Shown here: piece after piece, positions 16,944-24,857 of the stretch
How positions within the stretch are numbered: the stretch's first letter is position 1
Layout: the number at the start of each line of letters is the position of its first letter
Assembly (NCBI GenBank): GCA_963715565.1
Contig: OY970256.1
Span: 1,860,001-1,924,000 of the forward strand
DNA length: 64,000 bases
Origin: JACVRN01 sp963715565
Lineage (GTDB): Bacteria > Acidobacteriota > Blastocatellia > Pyrinomonadales > Pyrinomonadaceae
Direction: 5' to 3'
The notes under the pieces: model-generated
Seen by the model: only the letters and a program-made list of their open reading frames with translations
The model's database searches: none
Told to the model about the DNA's origin: nothing
Position numbers and translations under genes: made by a program

Positions 16944-17690
16944 TTAGTAAGCTTTGGCGAACTGCTCGTTCAAAGCTTCGCGCAGGCGGTCGAAGTAAGA
17001 GTTGAAGGTCACAAAGCCGCTCGTGCCTTGAAAGAAGGCACGCCCGCCGGTTTCGTTCGAGAGACGATTGAGCGCGCTCTGGCCGTAGCTGGCGAAGGTG
17101 CGGCTCTGGCTCGTCAAGCCAACCGAGGGAGCGTAGAAAGAGTAGATAGAGACATTGTGTTTCTGCGCTTCGCTAATTGCGCGATGGAGATCAATCGAGC
17201 TGACGGTTGAAGTCGCATCCAGACCGCGCGAGGTATCGAGCCCGTCGGAAACCAGAAGCAGCGCGTTGCGGTTCTTCCCTTCCTTCTCAAACTTGCGGAG
17301 GGCTTCTATGACTTCCACGTAGGGGTTATAAGCCGAAGCGCTCTCGCTCGAAGCAGGGATGCGCAAACTACGCGCGGCCTGCTCCAAATCTTCCGTGAAG
17401 GGCTGGCGCACCTGCAATTTTCCGGCAGTGATGTAGCCGACCATGACGCGCGAGCCCGCGGGCAAAGAGCGTATAAAGTCGCGCGTGACGCCAAGCTCGT
17501 TGCCGACGCTCGAAACAAGGTCGTCCTGAATGAGCACGGCCAGATTGAGCGGCGCTTCGACGCGCGCTTCACCCGTGCTCTTTTTATCAACGGCAGCCGA
17601 CGCACTTGTGGCCCCGACGCTCGCGAACGTGACGGCCATCAGGACAAATGCCGCCAGTACCGAGTAGATTTTTCCTGCACCCTGAAACAT
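16944..17690 (-). CDS. Secreted VWA-like protein
   Basis: From ATG 17690, preceded by AGAAGGAAAAG, the product is 248 residues; the longer frame from 17834 adds 48 unlikely Arg-rich residues. It has a signal peptide ending near ATSASAA. The rest has the fold pattern of a von Willebrand factor A domain as found in TIGR03436-like acidobacterial proteins: NLAVLIQDD, then VMVGYITAGK, then ALLLVSDGLDTSRG, then VSIYSFYAPSVG. The usual metal-site start DxSxS is not present (the segment reads IQDDLVSSVG), so metal binding may be weak or lost. It probably acts in the periplasm or at the surface in binding partner proteins. A clear terminator follows. Confidence 0.75.
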   Translation of the reverse strand: MFQGAGKIYSVLAAFVLMAVTFASVGATSASAAVDKKSTGEARVEAPLNLAVLIQDDLVSSVGNELGVTRDFIRSLPAGSRVMVGYITAGKLQVRQPFTEDLEQAARSLRIPASSESASAYNPYVEVIEALRKFEKEGKNRNALLLVSDGLDTSRGLDATSTVSSIDLHRAISEAQKHNVSIYSFYAPSVGLTSQSRTFASYGQSALNRLSNETGGRAFFQGTSGFVTFNSYFDRLREALNEQFAKAY

Positions 17691-17925
17691 TTTACTTTTC
17701 CTTCTGTTAATGTCCCGCCGGCGTGGCTTGAGCACGTTTGTTAAAACCCTGTTTTCGGGGTCGCGCCCTTCATACAAGAAGCGCACTCTCGCGGCACAAA
17801 AGCCCTGGAGAGAACGCTTTTCAGCCCGTCCCACGGGAACTAAATTTTCGCACAGTTGAGATGCCCCGGTGCGTGCTGGGGATGCTTAATCGGAACAGTT
17901 TTAACTTAAATATAAGGAAAACATA

Positions 17926-18020
17926 ATTCACCGTAGAGGCGCAGAGAGCGCAGAGCAGGCGCAGAGAAATTCAACTCTCTGCGTTAACTCCGCGACATCT
18001 CTGCACCTCGGCGGTGAATT
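17926..18020. repeat. Nonad-word hairpin C1
   Basis: Arms run from AATTCACCG through GCGCAGAGA and GCGCAGAGC words to a loop GAAATTCAACTCTC, then back to CGGTGAATT. The second copy is C2 at 20846. It lies between two minus-strand genes. Confidence 0.7.
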
Positions 18021-18036
18021 TGAGTGGAAACTATTT

Positions 18037-20535
18037 TCAGGCGATCATTTCGCTCTGGACGACGTGGGGGTCTTCCTTGAAGGCGGGGGCGGGGGCTACG
18101 AGGTACATGTTTGCGCCGGTCAGGAGGCGTTCGATGACCTCGGCGTCCGCAGGCTTCGAGAAGAGATAGCCCTGACCGCTCTGGCAGTGCATGGAGCGCA
18201 ACTGGGCCAGTTGTTCTTCGGTCTCCACGCCTTCGGCGACGACATCCATCCCGAGGTTGTGGGCCAGCACCATGATGGTTTTGACAATCTCCACGTTGTC
18301 CGTCTGCTCTTCCATGCGACCGACGAACGAGCGGTCGATCTTCAGAGTGTCGAACGGGAAACGGTGCAGGTAGCTCAAACTGGAATAGCCCGTGCCGAAG
18401 TCGTCTATGCTGAGCTTGACGCCGAGCGCGCGCAGTTCCTTTAACATAGCGATGGCGTTGTCTGTGTTCTCCATGACGACCGATTCGGTGATTTCCAGAT
18501 GCAGGCATTCGGCCTTGAGTCCCGTTTCCAGTAGGACGCGCGTTATCTCGTCGTTGATGTTGCTTGCAAACTGCTTGCTCGAAAGATTGACGCTCATGGA
18601 AAGCTGGCGCGCTTCAGGATACTTGCGCTGCCATTCGCGCAACTGCCGGCATGCTTCGTTGAGCACCTTTTGACCGATGATGGAAATCAAGCCCGTCTCT
18701 TCCGCCACGGGGATGAACTTCACAGGCGGAATCATCCCGCGCTCCGGGTGACGCCAGCGCACCAAAGCTTCAAAGCCGCGCAGCTTGCCCGTCTCCAACG
18801 AAACAATCGGCTGATACTGCAAGAAGAACTCGTCGCGCTCGACCGCGCGCCTCAAATCCGTCTCGACTTGCAGCATGTCCATAGCGTTATCGTGCATGGC
18901 GCGGTCGAAAATCTCGTGGCGCGCTTTGCCCGAAGATTTCGCGCGGTACATTGCCGTGTCCGCATCGCGCAGCAAGTTCTCCGGCGAGTCGTAGCCGAGC
19001 GTGCTCGGCGCAATGCCTATGCTGACCGTGGTGAAGACTTCGTGGCCGCCGATGTTGAAGGGCAAAGATAGCTCCTGATGTAAACGCTCCGCGACCTGCA
19101 CGACTTCATCCGTGTCTTTGATGTCCTGTAAGAGAACCGTGAACTCGTCTCCGCCCATACGCGCAACGGTGTCGCCGGGACGCAGGCACGTCTCAAGACG
19201 ACGCGCGATGCCTATCAGAAGCTGGTCGCCGACCATGTGGCCCAAGGAGTCGTTGATAATCTTGAAGCGGTCCAAATCCAGAAAGAGGACGGCGAAGAGA
19301 TAATCGTCGCCGCGCTTGCCGCGCTCGACGGCAAGCTTTAAGTGGTCCACGAAGAGAGCGCGGTTCGGTAAGCCCGTGAGCCCGTCGTGGAAAGCATCGT
19401 GAAGCAGACGGTCTTCGGCGCGCTTGCGATCCGTGATGTCCTGCACCTGAAAGATAAAGCGCGAGGACTTGTTGAGCGTGTCGCGAAAGAGCGAGACCGT
19501 CAGCAGCACCCACACCGTGTGGCCGTGCTTATGCTGGTAGCGCTTCTCCAACTGGAAAGCAGGCGAGACGCCGCGCAGCAGTTGGTCCATCTGCACGAGC
19601 GCGGTCGGAAGGTCGTCCGGGTGCGTAATGGATTGATAGTCCGTATCGAGCAGCTCGGCTTCGGTGTAGCCAAGAATCTCGCACAGCGAGCGGTTGGTCT
19701 GAAGCAGGCGGCCCGAAGGCGCAACCAGAGCCATGCCAATCGCGGCGTAATCGAAAGCCGAGCGGAAACGCTCCTCGCTCTCCTGTATGGCGGCGACGTG
19801 ACGCTCTGCCTGCTCGACCTGTACGGCTGACGCTTCGACCTTCTTCAAATAGGTCCAGTAGGTAAAATAGACGATGGCGATAATCGGGATGGTCGCGGCG
19901 AAGGCGTAGAAGCCTACGAGGCCTATGAGCTTGGCAATGATGCCCGCCGCGCTTGCTCCCGCGAAGTAGGTGATGGAGGTCCAGAGGTAGTTGCGCTTCC
20001 AGGTCTGCCAGACGGGCTGGTCCGTCTTCAGCGCCGCGCAGGCGGCCACCGCGCTTGAGTTGGTGACGTACTGCACGAGCGCCATCAGGCAGAGGGCGAT
20101 GATGAAAGTGTTGGAGTAAGCGCCTTCGGTCAGCGCGGGGATGGAGCCGAAGGCGAGGCGCAGAACCTGGACCGTGAGAAAAGTCGAGGAAGCCATGACG
20201 GCTGTATTAAAGACCCTAGAGAGCTTCTTTTTAGTAACGCGCAGCGAAGTGCAGAAGGCTTCCGCCCCTGCCAGAAGGACCGCCACGTCGCCGTCAAAGA
20301 GCAGCATGGTCAGGAAGACCAGCGAATCCGAAACGGTAATCTCGCCCTTGGTGCGCGGAATCCTGACGCCCAGACGCGAGCCGATGCCCAGCGTTAAGAG
20401 CGCCAACAGTACAAAGCGTATGTCCAGATTTCCGATCACAACCCTGTGCGCCGAGATGACGCAGATCGCAGCGCCGACCACAATGGTCAGCACCATGAAG
20501 GGTTGAGCCAGACGCTGTCTACCCGTAGCTTCCAT
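18037..20535 (-). CDS. Membrane PAS-GGDEF-EAL protein (cyclic-di-GMP turnover)
   Basis: From ATG 20535 the product is 832 residues; the longest frame adds 33 residues with no hydrophobic or family signal. About seven or eight transmembrane helices (about 10-245) precede a PAS domain (about 255-375). A GGDEF domain (about 385-545) carries the intact motif MGGDEF. A C-terminal EAL domain (about 560-810) carries EALVRWRHP, the NLSSKQF segment, DDFGTGYSSL and AEGVETEEQ. Both the cyclase and phosphodiesterase signatures look complete, so either or both reactions are possible. The membrane part resembles an integral sensor domain that I cannot name. There is no clear ribosome binding site. No known c-di-GMP effector lies nearby. 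Confidence 0.88.
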   Translation of the reverse strand: MEATGRQRLAQPFMVLTIVVGAAICVISAHRVVIGNLDIRFVLLALLTLGIGSRLGVRIPRTKGEITVSDSLVFLTMLLFDGDVAVLLAGAEAFCTSLRVTKKKLSRVFNTAVMASSTFLTVQVLRLAFGSIPALTEGAYSNTFIIALCLMALVQYVTNSSAVAACAALKTDQPVWQTWKRNYLWTSITYFAGASAAGIIAKLIGLVGFYAFAATIPIIAIVYFTYWTYLKKVEASAVQVEQAERHVAAIQESEERFRSAFDYAAIGMALVAPSGRLLQTNRSLCEILGYTEAELLDTDYQSITHPDDLPTALVQMDQLLRGVSPAFQLEKRYQHKHGHTVWVLLTVSLFRDTLNKSSRFIFQVQDITDRKRAEDRLLHDAFHDGLTGLPNRALFVDHLKLAVERGKRGDDYLFAVLFLDLDRFKIINDSLGHMVGDQLLIGIARRLETCLRPGDTVARMGGDEFTVLLQDIKDTDEVVQVAERLHQELSLPFNIGGHEVFTTVSIGIAPSTLGYDSPENLLRDADTAMYRAKSSGKARHEIFDRAMHDNAMDMLQVETDLRRAVERDEFFLQYQPIVSLETGKLRGFEALVRWRHPERGMIPPVKFIPVAEETGLISIIGQKVLNEACRQLREWQRKYPEARQLSMSVNLSSKQFASNINDEITRVLLETGLKAECLHLEITESVVMENTDNAIAMLKELRALGVKLSIDDFGTGYSSLSYLHRFPFDTLKIDRSFVGRMEEQTDNVEIVKTIMVLAHNLGMDVVAEGVETEEQLAQLRSMHCQSGQGYLFSKPADAEVIERLLTGANMYLVAPAPAFKEDPHVVQSEMIA

Positions 20536-21130
20536 AAATCGGTTGTGGGAGGAAAAATCCGGGGCGGAAATTAGCTGATATGGAATTGCGCGCGGCCTGC
20601 CAGAATCTCTAGCGGAGATGCGTCGAGACCGCACCAGAGCTTTGGCAATCTATGTGCCGTCAGCCGTTACAGAAAAATTACGGATATTTCCTAAGAATTG
20701 GGGCGCTGACCTTTACTGGAAATGAGAGGCGGGGCGACCTGACCGGTCAGATAGCACGAACTTGATGGTCATTTTGACCAGCTACGGATGAGCCGGTCGC
20801 TTCTTTGAGAGTAGATGAAAGCGTGAGGGTCAGTCAAGAAAATAGTTCACCGCAGAGACCCGAGAGAGCGCAGAGGGGGCACAGAGAAATTTAACTCTCT
20901 GCGTCGTCTCCGCGTCCTCTGCGTCTCGGCGGTGAGCGTTTACGGCCAATATTATCCAGAACCTCTCAGAAATCGAACTCATGCTCGCTTGCTTTTACCC
21001 GCGTGGCTCGGATAAATTAGCGTCTCACCGGAGCGCATCGAGGCCCTCGTCTTTAGCGCGTTAAACGGACGCGGATGGCTATCCTTCTCATCAAAATTCA
21101 TATGTCTGAAAGGAACCCCTTTTCACAACC
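20536..21130. other. Divergent intergenic region before the EF-G gene
   Basis: This region separates divergent genes. It contains hairpin C2 and a short palindrome CTGACCGGTCAG near 20740. GAAAGGAA near 21109-21116 may be the distant ribosome binding site of the EF-G gene. I see no convincing promoter hexamers and no gene. Confidence 0.45.
20846..20935. repeat. Nonad-word hairpin C2
   Basis: This is the second copy of the C family: TTCACCGCAGAG... with CGCAGAGGG-like words, loop GAAATTTAACTCTC, and return arm ending CGGCGGTGA. Loop and ends match C1 closely while the middle words differ. Confidence 0.7.
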
Positions 21131-23236
21131 ATGAAAGTCTTTCCGACCGAAAACATACGCAATCTCGCCGTCATCGGCCACGGCGACGCAGGCAAAACAC
21201 AGCTTATCAGTTCCCTTCTCTACGTCGCCGGAGCCACGACCCGTCACGGCAAGGTGGACGAAGGCACATCGACCACCGATCACGAAGAGGATTCGATTGC
21301 ACGCAAAATTACTCTCAACAGCGCGCTGGCGCACCTCGAACACCGCGACACCAAAATCAACTTTATAGACACGCCCGGTTACGCAGCCTTTATAGCGCAC
21401 GCGCGCCCCGCCCTGCGCGTCGCAGACTGTGCGCTCGTCGTCGTGGACGGCGTCAACGGCGTAGAGGTGCAGACCGAAAAGGCATGGGCCTATGCCAACG
21501 AATTTATCCTGCCGCGTATCATGGTCGTCACCAAGTTAGACAAGGAGCGCGCCGAATTAGGCACGGCGCTCACGAGTGCGACTAATACCTTCAGCCGCGC
21601 CATCATCCCTTTCACACTCCCCATAGGCAAGGAGAAGGATTTTCGCGGCGTCGTCGATGTCGTCCACATGAAGGCTTACGAGTTTGACGCGAACGGCAAG
21701 GCGAAAGAGATTCCCGTCCCCGAAGAAGGACGCGACATTGTAGACCGCACGCGCGAAAGATTAATCGAGCTGGTCGCCGAATCGGACGACGCCCTGATGG
21801 AAAAATATTTCGAGCAGGGCACGCTCGACGACGCAGACATTCTGCCCAACATCACCAACGCCATCGCCAACAGCAAGCTCTGCCCTGTCTTCTCCGTCTC
21901 GGCCACTTCGCTCGCAGGTCTCTCCACCCTGTTAGACCACATCATAGAGTTTGTGCCAGACCCCGCGCACCACGTAGAGGAGCACGGTCGCACCGCGCCG
22001 GAAGCCGACGGCGGCGAGCCCGTCACGCGCCAGTACGACGACAACGCTCCCTTCTCCGCCTACGTCTTCCGCACCATCGCAGACCCGTTCGCGGGCCGCA
22101 TCAACGTCATGAAGATTATCAGCGGCCACGTCTCCACGGACGCCAACGTCTTCAACTGCACGCGCGGCACACAGGAACGTTTGGGTGCGCTCCACACCAT
22201 GCAGGGCAAGCAACTGGACAAGGTTCAGGAAGCGCACGCGGGCGACATCATCGCCTGCGTCAAGCTCAAGGAGACGCAGACGGGCGACACCCTCTGTGAT
22301 AAGAACGCGTCCGTCGTCTATGACGGCGTCGAATATCCTGAAGCCGCGATAGCCTTTGCCATAGAGCCCAAGTCGCGCCAGGACGAAGAGAAAATCTCCG
22401 TCGCTCTGCACAAGATTCTGGAAGAAGACCCGGCGCTTCATTTCGACCGCGACGCGCAGACCAAAGAGTTCCTGCTGTCGGGCTCGGGCCAGCTCCACGT
22501 CGAAACCGTGGTCGAGAAATTGAAGAAGCGCTACAACGTAGAGGTCGCGCTTCACCCGCCGAAAGTTCCCTACAAGGAGACCATCACGGCGCGCGCAGAA
22601 GTACAGGGACGCCACAAAAAACAGACTGGCGGTCGCGGGCAGTTCGGCGATTGCAAAGTCATTTTCGAGCCACTGCCGCGCGGCGAGGGATTTGTTTTTG
22701 AAGACAAGATTTTCGGCGGCTCAGTGCCGCAGAATTTCCGTCCCGCGATTGAGAAAGGAATCGTTGACGCAGCCACCTCCGGCGCTGTCGCCGGATACCC
22801 GCTCGTCGATTTCAAAGCCATCCTAGTAGACGGCTCATACCACACCGTTGACTCCGACGAGCACTCATTCCGCGCCGCCGGACGCAAAGCCTTCCGCGCC
22901 GCGATGGAGAAGGTCAAGCCCACCTTGCTTGAGCCCATCATGGACGTAGAGGTGGTCGCGCCACAGGAATACAGCGGCGACCTGATGGGCGATTTGAACT
23001 CGCGTCGCGGGCGCGTGCAGGGCATGGAGATGCGCGGCAACCAGCAGGTCATCAAAGCGCAAGTCCCCATGTCCGAGATGCTCAACTATCAATCAACGCT
23101 CAACTCCATCACCGCCGCGCGCGGCACCTATCACATGCAGTTCTCCCACTACGACCAGGTCCCCGGCCAGATCGCACAAAAGATTGTCGAGCAGGCGCGT
23201 GCCGAAGGAAGGATTCGCGCGGAAGAGGAAGAGTAA
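21131..23236 (+). CDS. Elongation factor G paralogue (EF-G-2-like translational GTPase)
   Basis: The 701-residue protein has all five EF-G domains. The G domain (about 1-280) has GHGDAGKT, DTPGY and TKLDK. The switch I segment reads SIARKITLNS in place of the RGITI of canonical EF-G, and TKLDK replaces NKxD. This is the pattern of the EF-G-2-like branch, whose roles in translation are less clear than those of the main factor. Domain IV has the expected GRGQFGDCKV. No rpsL, rpsG or tuf gene is beside it, again unlike the main fusA. Its last 13 or so codons (ARAEGRIRAEEEE) occur again after the next gene, so the 3' end appears duplicated. Confidence 0.9.
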   Translation: MKVFPTENIRNLAVIGHGDAGKTQLISSLLYVAGATTRHGKVDEGTSTTDHEEDSIARKITLNSALAHLEHRDTKINFIDTPGYAAFIAHARPALRVADCALVVVDGVNGVEVQTEKAWAYANEFILPRIMVVTKLDKERAELGTALTSATNTFSRAIIPFTLPIGKEKDFRGVVDVVHMKAYEFDANGKAKEIPVPEEGRDIVDRTRERLIELVAESDDALMEKYFEQGTLDDADILPNITNAIANSKLCPVFSVSATSLAGLSTLLDHIIEFVPDPAHHVEEHGRTAPEADGGEPVTRQYDDNAPFSAYVFRTIADPFAGRINVMKIISGHVSTDANVFNCTRGTQERLGALHTMQGKQLDKVQEAHAGDIIACVKLKETQTGDTLCDKNASVVYDGVEYPEAAIAFAIEPKSRQDEEKISVALHKILEEDPALHFDRDAQTKEFLLSGSGQLHVETVVEKLKKRYNVEVALHPPKVPYKETITARAEVQGRHKKQTGGRGQFGDCKVIFEPLPRGEGFVFEDKIFGGSVPQNFRPAIEKGIVDAATSGAVAGYPLVDFKAILVDGSYHTVDSDEHSFRAAGRKAFRAAMEKVKPTLLEPIMDVEVVAPQEYSGDLMGDLNSRRGRVQGMEMRGNQQVIKAQVPMSEMLNYQSTLNSITAARGTYHMQFSHYDQVPGQIAQKIVEQARAEGRIRAEEEE
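23195..23236 (+). repeat. Direct repeat DR1: 3' end of the EF-G gene
   Basis: The last 42 bases of the EF-G gene. The sequence recurs at 23820-23858 with few mismatches and one missing codon, and the copies flank the Uma2 gene. Confidence 0.85.
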
Positions 23237-23253
23237 CGAGGAAGCTGAAAACG

Positions 23254-23814
23254 ATGGCACAGGAGCTAGCCAAGCATTGGATTACTGTAGATGAATACGA
23301 GCGCATGGGCGGGGCGGGAATCTTTCCTTCTGATTCCCGCCTCGAACTGCTCGAAGGGGAAATCTACGAACTGTCGCCAATCGGAAGCCGTCATGCGGCG
23401 TGTGTTAGATTCCTGAATAGGTTTTTGAATCGCACGGTTGGGGACACGATGCTTATTAGCACTCAAAATCCTATCCGGCTTGACAACTATTCCGAACCTC
23501 AACCGGATGTTGCTTTGCTGCGCCTACGCGATGACTTCTACCGTCACGCGCATCCGCAGCCAGACGATGTGATGCTCGTCATCGAAGTCGCCGACACGAC
23601 CGTTGAAAGTGATCGCCGCTACAAGATTCCGCTCTACGCAAAGGCCGGGATCAAAGAGGTGTGGCTCGTCAATCTGCCGGAGGAAAGAATTGAGCTTTAC
23701 GCCGAGCCCTCAAACGGCATCTATCAAGTCGCTGTAGAATTCAAACGCGGCGAAGAAGCGGCGGCACATAGTATCGAAGGCTTGCGCTTGGACGTCGCTT
23801 CCGTAATCGGATAA
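23254..23814 (+). CDS. Uma2 family (DUF820) putative restriction-endonuclease-fold protein
   Basis: The 186-residue protein fits the Uma2 family, which has a PD-(D/E)xK nuclease-like fold. Visible features are RLELLEGEIYEL near the start, the active-site Asp in EPQPDVALL, and the downstream acidic site in VIEVADTTVESDR followed by KIPLYAKAGIKEVWLV. The family is multicopy and mobile in cyanobacteria and other environmental bacteria, and its biological role is not established. The start follows the EF-G stop by 17 bases with GAGGAAG between. The gene is bracketed by two copies of the EF-G C-terminal codons and lies before the terminator expected for EF-G, so it seems to be an insertion. Confidence 0.88.
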   Translation: MAQELAKHWITVDEYERMGGAGIFPSDSRLELLEGEIYELSPIGSRHAACVRFLNRFLNRTVGDTMLISTQNPIRLDNYSEPQPDVALLRLRDDFYRHAHPQPDDVMLVIEVADTTVESDRRYKIPLYAKAGIKEVWLVNLPEERIELYAEPSNGIYQVAVEFKRGEEAAAHSIEGLRLDVASVIG

Positions 23815-23819
23815 GACAC

Positions 23820-23858
23820 GCGCGAGCCGAAGGAAGGATTCACGCGGAAGAAGAGTAA
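23820..23858 (+). repeat. Direct repeat DR2: second copy of the EF-G 3' end
   Basis: Read in frame, this stretch encodes ARAEGRIHAEEE and a stop, matching the EF-G tail ARAEGRIRAEEEE. It begins a few bases after the Uma2 stop and is directly followed by the terminator. It is a remnant and not a gene. Confidence 0.85.
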
Positions 23859-23881
23859 GTCGTTTTTCCAATTTGACCATG

Positions 23882-23923
23882 ATGAAAGGGGCGGGGATGG
23901 AGAGTCTCCGCCCCTTCATTTTG
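23882..23923 (+). terminator. Rho-independent terminator after EF-G/Uma2
   Basis: GATGAAAGGGGCGG pairs with CCGCCCCTTCATT around an ATGGAGAGTCT loop and is followed by TTTTGG. Confidence 0.75.
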
Positions 23924-24098
23924 GCTGCATGATATCGACTCAATTTTGGGGGACAGGTGTTGTCTAAGATGACACGATTTGGTATGGGGCGTGAAGCATT
24001 AGGCATGTAAGGGGTTCAAAAATCAAGCATTTCCGCCTTATATACCGTGCGGCATGTAGTTTGCCAATAGGTAAGGGCAAGGGAGGTCAGTAACGAAA

Positions 24099-24605
24099 AT
24101 GAGGAACCTGAAAAACACATTGGGAGGAGCACTCCTGGCATTCGCGATACTGTTCGGTATCGGAATCGCGTCGAGCACGACCGCTCAGGCGCAATATCGC
24201 AATGATGATTACTACCGTCGCCAACAGCGCGAGGCTGAGCGCCTACAGCGCCAGCGTCAACGCGAGTACGAACGCCTACAGCGTCAGCGCCAGCGCGAAG
24301 CCGCACGTAACGGCGGCTATTATGGCGGCTACGGTAACGGTGGCTATAACAACGATGGCTACGGTAATTATGGCGGCGGTTCTTACGAGCTTCGTCAGAC
24401 GGCCCTGAACGCGGGCTACAACGAAGGTAACAAGGAAGGCCGCAACGACCGCAATCGTGGCGATCGATTCAACTACACGGACGAGGGCGCTTATCAGAAC
24501 GCGTCGAAAGACTACAACTCGCGCTTCGGTAATCGTTCCTTGTACCAGCAGTACTTCCGTCAGGCTTTCGTCAACGGCTACACGGACGGCTATAGAGGCT
24601 ACTAA
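24099..24605 (+). CDS. Secreted Gln/Arg- and Gly/Tyr-rich protein
   Basis: This 168-residue protein has a signal peptide (about 1-31, ending AQAQ). A coiled-coil-like stretch of repeated RLQRQRQRE words follows (about 40-70), then a Gly-Tyr-Asn-rich segment (about 72-95). The C-terminal part carries repeated AGYNEGNKEGRNDR and FVNGYTDGYRGY units. Such units occur in other secreted proteins of this phylum with no known role. GGGAGG lies about 14 bases before the ATG and a T-rich hairpin follows the stop. The composition suggests an envelope or surface protein that may self-associate; this is inference. Confidence 0.75.
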   Translation: MRNLKNTLGGALLAFAILFGIGIASSTTAQAQYRNDDYYRRQQREAERLQRQRQREYERLQRQRQREAARNGGYYGGYGNGGYNNDGYGNYGGGSYELRQTALNAGYNEGNKEGRNDRNRGDRFNYTDEGAYQNASKDYNSRFGNRSLYQQYFRQAFVNGYTDGYRGY

Positions 24606-24640
24606 CGCTCTGTAGACAACTCTGACGGACAACAAGACGG

Positions 24641-24690
24641 CGGGAGCGGGAGGTCATTAAATTGGCCTCCCCTCTCGCCTCTTTCTTTGT
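24641..24690 (+). terminator. Terminator after the Gly/Tyr-rich protein gene
   Basis: GCGGGAGCGGGAGGTCA can pair with TGGCCTCCCCTCTCGC across an ATTAAAT loop, followed by a CTCTTTCTTT tract. Confidence 0.65.
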
Positions 24691-24857
24691 AAACTCTGAC
24701 GCTTTTTCATGTCCAACCGCAGTGTCTGTGAACTCATCGTAACAGAGTTGCTCCGCCGTGAGTTGTATCCCAGTGGTCAAAGACGATACGGGTCGCGAGT
24801 CTCAGGCAATTTTTATTTCTCTCCGGCTTGAATATAAAAATTTTAAGAGGAAAACAT

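Noticed and set aside
21932..22615. A 227-codon antisense frame inside the EF-G gene
   Set aside because: EF-G motifs on the plus strand are continuous; the antisense frame has no start signal or motif.
21131..23236. Naming the EF-G gene fusA
   Set aside because: The switch I and NKxD motifs differ from canonical EF-G and the str operon neighbours are absent.
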